Shown piece by piece: positions 58,669-64,000 of a DNA stretch of 64,000 nucleotides. Under the pieces are notes generated by a model. That model was not told the origin of the DNA. It saw only the letters and a program-made list of their open reading frames with translations, and did no database searches. The DNA lies in assembly GCA_946566685.1 (NCBI GenBank), contig CAMNXA010000016.1:1-64000 (forward strand), given 5' to 3'. Source of the stretch: an uncultured Lachnospiraceae bacterium. GTDB taxonomy: Bacteria > Bacillota > Clostridia > Lachnospirales > Lachnospiraceae. Every line of letters starts with the position of its first letter. Position 1 is the stretch's first letter. A program made the translations under genes and the position numbers.

Positions 58669-58721
58669 GTAAATACCCTCAAGAAAGATTTGTATTAATA
58701 TATGAGAGGGGGATATAAATA

Positions 58722-58749
58722 ATGACCGGATCAGAAGATGATCCGGTCA
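58722..58749 (-). terminator. Hairpin overlapping end of GGDEF gene
   Basis: TGACCGGATCA-gaaga-TGATCCGGTCA. Confidence 0.65.
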
Positions 58750-59819
58750 CGTCCGCTTTCTTTGCCGAGATATAATTTTTCGTCCGCTTCTTTTAAGATG
58801 GTGGTCATGTCGCTGTGGTAGTCGTATTCCACCAGTCCGTAAGTGAGCGATACGGTAAAGGTCTCAATCACACCGTCAAAGACAATGGCCTTGATTTTCT
58901 GCCGAAGATTTTCCAGGGCTATGACTGCATCATCCCCGTTCAGTTTGGGAAAGATCAGCAAGAATTCCTCGCCGCCCCAACGGGAGATAAAGGAATCCGG
59001 CGGTAATTCCTTGCGGAAGGTTTCAGAAATCTTCTTAAGTACTACATCGCCTACATCATGTCCATAAGTATCGTTAACATGTTTAAAGAAATCGATATCA
59101 CACAGGCAGATGCTGATCTGGTTATCCGGATTATTCAGCAGATCGTCCAGATACTCCATGGTACTGCGGCGATTGTAAAGTCCTGTCAGGGTATCGGTGT
59201 TGGCCTGTTTCATAAGCTGCCTGTTATATTCGATCAGCTTGCCTTCCAATTCCTGGGAGTCCGCGCTGAATATGTAGGCGGTCAGGGCAAGAGACAGGAA
59301 TACAAAACAGGTGTTTATCATCTGCAAAGCATTGCTGATGTCTGCTGTCAGGGCAACAACAGCGGCGTGATCCCTGCAATAATAATACAGATAAATCCGC
59401 AGTACAAGCAGACACAGCGTGTAAATGATCTTAGCCTTTTCATGTTTGTATTTTGCAAAGAAACAAAATACAAGGAGCGTAAAAATAAAATGTTGGACAC
59501 CGATATTCCAGCCAAAAAAGATTACATTGGCAATGCTCCACGCCAGGACATAAATATTCAGCGCGCAGTATGATGTAAAGGAACTCCAGTAGTAGGAGCA
59601 TACAAAGGCAAGAATAAACAGAACCAGAGAAGCGACAGAGAGGATAAGCCCTCCGATATGCCGGGTAAATGCAATCAGGACACAGTTGATCAGGGAATAG
59701 ACTGCCATGGAGATTATCAGCAGCCTGAGAACAACAATTAATTTGGAAGATTCATTTTTGCGGCCGGTGTCTCTGCATATATTTTCATAAATATTTGCAA
59801 GTACGGAATTTTCTTTCAT
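58731..59819 (-). CDS. GGDEF domain diguanylate cyclase
   Basis: DTLTGLYNRRSTMEYL, FISRWGGEEFLLIFP; N-terminal TM segments. Confidence 0.93.
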   Translation of the reverse strand: MKENSVLANIYENICRDTGRKNESSKLIVVLRLLIISMAVYSLINCVLIAFTRHIGGLILSVASLVLFILAFVCSYYWSSFTSYCALNIYVLAWSIANVIFFGWNIGVQHFIFTLLVFCFFAKYKHEKAKIIYTLCLLVLRIYLYYYCRDHAAVVALTADISNALQMINTCFVFLSLALTAYIFSADSQELEGKLIEYNRQLMKQANTDTLTGLYNRRSTMEYLDDLLNNPDNQISICLCDIDFFKHVNDTYGHDVGDVVLKKISETFRKELPPDSFISRWGGEEFLLIFPKLNGDDAVIALENLRQKIKAIVFDGVIETFTVSLTYGLVEYDYHSDMTTILKEADEKLYLGKESGRDRIIF

Positions 59820-59987
59820 TATTATAATCTTTCATTATGAGTTTATTTGATAAAAAACGATACACATATTTATATTACACCTTTTAGTGTGTCAATGCAA
59901 ACAAAGAATCTTTAATTTAATAGAAAAAAATTTACAATTTATCTTTTATCAGAAAATTGGTAGAATAATTAGAAAGGAGATTATAAT

Positions 59988-61472
59988 ATGCAGACGGTCA
60001 AGGTAAAATATTCCATCAAACATAAACTGATATTGCTTTCCATGGTGGTGGCGATCCCATTTCTGGTGATGGTCGTCTATCTGATCTATGCGCTTCATAA
60101 TTACAGCAAAGCCTATGACAATATTGTGAGCAATATGACTGTAGCAAACAACTATAATCTTAATTTCAAGGAAGAGATGGATGAGAGTCTTTATAAACTG
60201 GTGGTAGGCTATGTTACCTTCGAGACGGTGGGGGATGATAAGAGCCTGAAAGACCCCTATGTTTTGCTGAATGAACTGCGCAGTGAATTTGGCAACCTGA
60301 TGAGTATCACAACGGATGGAGAGAGCCGCGCCTGGCTTCAGATCCTGATGCGCAATATCGACACGCTGGAAGACCGCGTGGATGACATCAGGACAAACAT
60401 TGAGAATGATAATAGCTATGATATGAACATTGAGATGCTGGATAACAATATTTATATCATGACAGAACTAATTCAGGATAATATTCAGTCTTACATCTAT
60501 TATCAGACTAAGAGCATGGAACATCTGACGGAGCAGCTGAATGAGAGGGTAAATACTTTTACGGGATTTTGCGGTGTTCTGTTGTTTTTGCTGTTATTTC
60601 TGGTGGTAGCCCTGATCATTATGATCGTCACGGGCATCATTGAGCCGATCCAGGAACTGTCACGGGTCACACAAAAGGTGGCCAAAGGAGATTTCTCAGC
60701 ACGTGCCCCGGCAGATTCTGAAGATGAGGTGGCCGTGCTTGCGGACAGCGTCAACAGCATGACGGAGAGCATTGAAGGACTGGTGCGTAAGATTAAGGAA
60801 GACGAGCGCAAGATGCGCCGGGCGGATTTAAGACTCTTACAGGAACAGATCAACCCGCACTTTCTGTATAATACGCTTGATACGATCGTGTGGCTGATCG
60901 AGGGCAATGATCCCGAAAAGGCGGTCAACGTAGTTATGTCGCTGTCGGAATTTTTCCGGCTGGTGTTGTCTAAAGGGCGGGAGTATATTACCATACAGGA
61001 AGAAGAACTTCATATTAAAAGTTATCTGGAGATACAGCAGGTGCGTTACAGGGATATTCTGGAATATGAGATTCAGATCGCACCGGAATTGTATCAGTAT
61101 AAGATCCTCAAACTTACGTTGCAGCCGCTTGTGGAAAATTCACTATACCATGGCATCAAATATAAGCGGGCGAAAGGAACGATCAGCGTGACAGGGGTTT
61201 TGCAGGGTGACGAGATACGTTTTGTCGTGGAAGACAACGGTGCGGGCATGGATGAAGAGGAGCTGGAAAAGCTGAAAGGTGAGATCAATAAACCCTGTCA
61301 GGATACGGAGAAGGGCTTTGGGCTTGCCAATGTAAATGAACGCATCCGTATGAACTTCGGACAGGAGTATGGCATGCGGATTGAATCTGTTAAGGGGAAA
61401 GGAACCCGTGTGGAGATTGTCATTCCGGCAATTCCGTATGCAGCTGACAAAGGAGAGAACATAAATGAGTAA
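59988..61472 (+). CDS. YesM/LytS-type sensor histidine kinase
   Basis: HAMP, LRLLQEQINPHFLYNTLDTI, PLVENSLYHGI, GFGLANVNERI. Confidence 0.93.
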   Translation: MQTVKVKYSIKHKLILLSMVVAIPFLVMVVYLIYALHNYSKAYDNIVSNMTVANNYNLNFKEEMDESLYKLVVGYVTFETVGDDKSLKDPYVLLNELRSEFGNLMSITTDGESRAWLQILMRNIDTLEDRVDDIRTNIENDNSYDMNIEMLDNNIYIMTELIQDNIQSYIYYQTKSMEHLTEQLNERVNTFTGFCGVLLFLLLFLVVALIIMIVTGIIEPIQELSRVTQKVAKGDFSARAPADSEDEVAVLADSVNSMTESIEGLVRKIKEDERKMRRADLRLLQEQINPHFLYNTLDTIVWLIEGNDPEKAVNVVMSLSEFFRLVLSKGREYITIQEEELHIKSYLEIQQVRYRDILEYEIQIAPELYQYKILKLTLQPLVENSLYHGIKYKRAKGTISVTGVLQGDEIRFVVEDNGAGMDEEELEKLKGEINKPCQDTEKGFGLANVNERIRMNFGQEYGMRIESVKGKGTRVEIVIPAIPYAADKGENINE

Positions 61473-62493
61473 GAAAAATGTATTTGTCAGAAGGCTGGTC
61501 ATTGTACTGTTCATCGTCATTTTGTCCCTGATGGTCGTGGGCGGACGGCTGTTTACTGATATAGAAGAGGATAATTCTGTAAGTGAAGAGGAGGATCGGA
61601 TCGTGGTGGGCGTGTCCCAGCTTGGGAGCGAGTCCGGCTGGCGGACTGCCAATACGGAATCTGTGCAGAACGCCTTTACCCAGCAGAACGGTTATTTCAT
61701 GATCTTCCAGAATGCCAGGCAGAAGCAGGAGAACCAGATTAAGACAATCCGCAGTTTTATCTCCCAGCGGGTAGATTACATCGTGTTCTCCCCGGTGGTG
61801 GAAACCGGATGGGAAACCGTGTTGCAGGAAGCGAAAGAGGCGGGGATTCCGGTTATCCTGATGGACAGAAATGTGAATATAAGAGACAGAAGCCTCTATG
61901 TAACCTGTGTGGGCAGCGATTTTGTGGAAGAAGGGGAGCGGGCAGGACGCTGGCTGGAAAAGGATCTTAAGAAACGGGGAATGAATGAGGGACAAGTCAA
62001 TATTGTGGTATTGAAGGGTACAGAGGGGTCTACCGCACAGATCGGGCGGACGATAGGATTTTCCACCGTGGCTTCCGATCATCTGAACTGGAATATCCTG
62101 GAACAGGAATACGCGGACTTTACTTCTGCCAAAGGCCGGGAAGTGATGGAGACTTTTTTGAAAAAATATCCGGATATTGACGTGGTGGTGTCCCAGAACG
62201 ATGATATGACATTCGGTGCGATCGAGGCTATCAAGGAGTCGGGCCAGACGGTGGGCATTGGCGGCGATATCACGATCATTTCCTTCGATGCGGTGCATGA
62301 TGCGCTTGAGATGGTGGCGAAGGGTATCATTAATGTGGATATCGAATGTAACCCTAATCAGGGGGAGTATTTATCACAGGTGATCGACATGCTGGAAGAT
62401 GGACAGGAAGTAGAGCAGCAGTATTATGTGGAAGAAAATGTTTTTACGATAGAGAATGTGACCCGGGAATTATTGGAGGAGAGGAATTATTAG
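61465..62493 (+). CDS. Sugar-binding periplasmic-type protein, membrane-anchored
   Basis: VVGVSQLGSESGWRTANTESVQNAF, FSPVVETGWETVLQEAKEAGIPVILMDR; N-terminal TM, no lipobox cysteine. Confidence 0.9.
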   Translation: MSKKNVFVRRLVIVLFIVILSLMVVGGRLFTDIEEDNSVSEEEDRIVVGVSQLGSESGWRTANTESVQNAFTQQNGYFMIFQNARQKQENQIKTIRSFISQRVDYIVFSPVVETGWETVLQEAKEAGIPVILMDRNVNIRDRSLYVTCVGSDFVEEGERAGRWLEKDLKKRGMNEGQVNIVVLKGTEGSTAQIGRTIGFSTVASDHLNWNILEQEYADFTSAKGREVMETFLKKYPDIDVVVSQNDDMTFGAIEAIKESGQTVGIGGDITIISFDAVHDALEMVAKGIINVDIECNPNQGEYLSQVIDMLEDGQEVEQQYYVEENVFTIENVTRELLEERNY

Positions 62494-62505
62494 AAAGGGG
62501 AAGGA

Positions 62506-64000
62506 ATGATGTTAAAAATATTTCTGGTGGAGGACGAGAGTATTGTCAGGGAAGGACTCAGGGATAATATGCCATGGGAACAGTATGGCTACCAGTTTGT
62601 GGGAGAGGCCAGTGATGGAGAGATGGCGCTGCCGCTCATACAAAAGACCAGGCCGGATGTTCTCCTGACGGATATCAAGATGCCCTTTATGGACGGGCTG
62701 TCCCTAAGCCGTATTGTCCATCAGGAATTTCCGGACATGAAGATCATTATCATCAGCGGCTATGATGACTTTGAGTATGCGAGGCAGGCAATCTCCGTAG
62801 GGGTGGAACAGTATCTTTTAAAACCCATCACCAGGGCAAATCTGCAAAAAGTGCTGACGGATTTAAAGGTAAAGATAGAAACGGAACGGGAGCAGCGCAA
62901 ATACCAGGAAAAATACCAGGATGAGTCCAGGGAATATGAACGGTTTTCCCGCACGAACTTTTTTGTCAAGGTATTTGAGGGCCGTATGCCTGTGCAGGAT
63001 ATCTATGAGGAGGCAGCGAAACTTTCCCTGAAGATCAATGCACCATGTTACAATCTGTTGATGTTTAATTTGCAGGAGAAGCGCGCCGGGGAGAATATGG
63101 GGTTTGAATCTGAGGACTTCGCCAGAAAGCGGGAAGAACTGCTGCATTACTTTGTACGCTATCCGGAAAACCTGGTCTTTCGCTGGAATGTCAATACTTA
63201 CGGCGTGCTGATCAAGGGCAATGCCGAGCAGATGCAGGAACTTGCGGATAAATATCTGGAAAATGTGGAACGGATCTGCCAGCCCACGGAAGATATTCTG
63301 GACTGGTATGCAGCCGTGGGAGAACCGGTGGAAAGACTGAGTCTCCTGGCAGAGTGTTACAGCAAGGTCAATCACCTTTTTGCCTATCGGTTCCTGATGC
63401 CCCATGTGCATATCTTTACGAAAGAAGTGACAGAGAATTACATGCCCCAGAGAGAGGGCAGTAAGATTGGGGACATTGATTACTCCAAAATGGATCCGGA
63501 ACTGTTTAAGGATTTTCTCCTCCGCGGCAGCAGGGAAGATATACCGGAATTTGTGGACAGTTACTTGCTGACCATCAACGAGGCGCTGCAGTCAACGATG
63601 TTCCAGAATTATCTGGTGCTGCATGTCCGCTTTGTGACGCTGGCCTATGTAGAATCCATCGGCGGAGACAAGGAAGAATTTATGGCGGAGGCAGACGGCG
63701 GACAGATGCAGGACAAAAATCTCTCTGTGGAAGAGATACCCCGCTATATCCGCAATATGTTGGATAAGGCCATGGAATTGCGGGACCGGGAATCTGACAA
63801 TCAGAGCAAACGGGTACTCAAGAAGGCGCTTGATTATATAGAAGAAAACTATTCTCAGGAGTCGTTTTCCCTAAACTCCGTGGCTGGAGAAGTCAATGTC
63901 AGCGCCAACTATTTCAGCGCAATCTTCAGTCAGGCCATGCAGATGACCTTTATTGAATATGTGACGCAGAAGCGGATGGACAAGGCCAAGAAACTTCTGC
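62506..64000 (+). CDS. YesN-type response regulator with AraC output domain, truncated at window end
   Basis: MMLKIFLVEDESIVREGLRDNMPWEQYGYQFVGEA...DVLLTDIKMPFMDGL; AraC-type HTH beginning near the edge (NVSANYFSAIF). Confidence 0.92.
   Translation, partial: MMLKIFLVEDESIVREGLRDNMPWEQYGYQFVGEASDGEMALPLIQKTRPDVLLTDIKMPFMDGLSLSRIVHQEFPDMKIIIISGYDDFEYARQAISVGVEQYLLKPITRANLQKVLTDLKVKIETEREQRKYQEKYQDESREYERFSRTNFFVKVFEGRMPVQDIYEEAAKLSLKINAPCYNLLMFNLQEKRAGENMGFESEDFARKREELLHYFVRYPENLVFRWNVNTYGVLIKGNAEQMQELADKYLENVERICQPTEDILDWYAAVGEPVERLSLLAECYSKVNHLFAYRFLMPHVHIFTKEVTENYMPQREGSKIGDIDYSKMDPELFKDFLLRGSREDIPEFVDSYLLTINEALQSTMFQNYLVLHVRFVTLAYVESIGGDKEEFMAEADGGQMQDKNLSVEEIPRYIRNMLDKAMELRDRESDNQSKRVLKKALDYIEENYSQESFSLNSVAGEVNVSANYFSAIFSQAMQMTFIEYVTQKRMDKAKKLL

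Overview
Chromosomal window from an anaerobic, spore-forming Firmicute, probably Lachnospiraceae. This is inferred from gene content and codon style only; no search was run. Core content: a tRNA cluster (Tyr partial, fMet, Phe, Lys); a BlaI/MecI-MecR1-like pair; a yaaR-holB-ricT-trmN6-rsmI block; and a type II fatty-acid operon (acpP-fabK-fabD-fabG-fabF-fabZ-second FabK/NMO-like-fabH). A FabT-like MarR regulator lies about 37 kb from that operon. Accessory content: an apparent RiPP locus at 22.2-26.4 kb, in which a 74-aa peptide with seven ACG motifs and 51-bp DNA repeats sits next to a radical SAM/SPASM enzyme, a ferredoxin/flavin protein, a nitroreductase and an atypical sirtuin, opposite a divergent HxlR regulator. 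There is also a MNT/HEPN module flanked by a ~220-bp direct duplication of the spmA 3' end, an Lsa-type ABC-F gene with a leader-peptide attenuator, several two-component systems, and a response regulator split by a one-base homopolymer frameshift. The RiPP locus is the strongest candidate for an under-described system. I recall an NCBIfam 'ACGX system' label for similar radical SAM/peptide pairs, so the family may be named, but I know of no assigned product or function. The clearest new structural observations are the spmA-tail duplication and the set of three TTTGA-N3-TCAAA boxes (fab operon, fabD, fabT).
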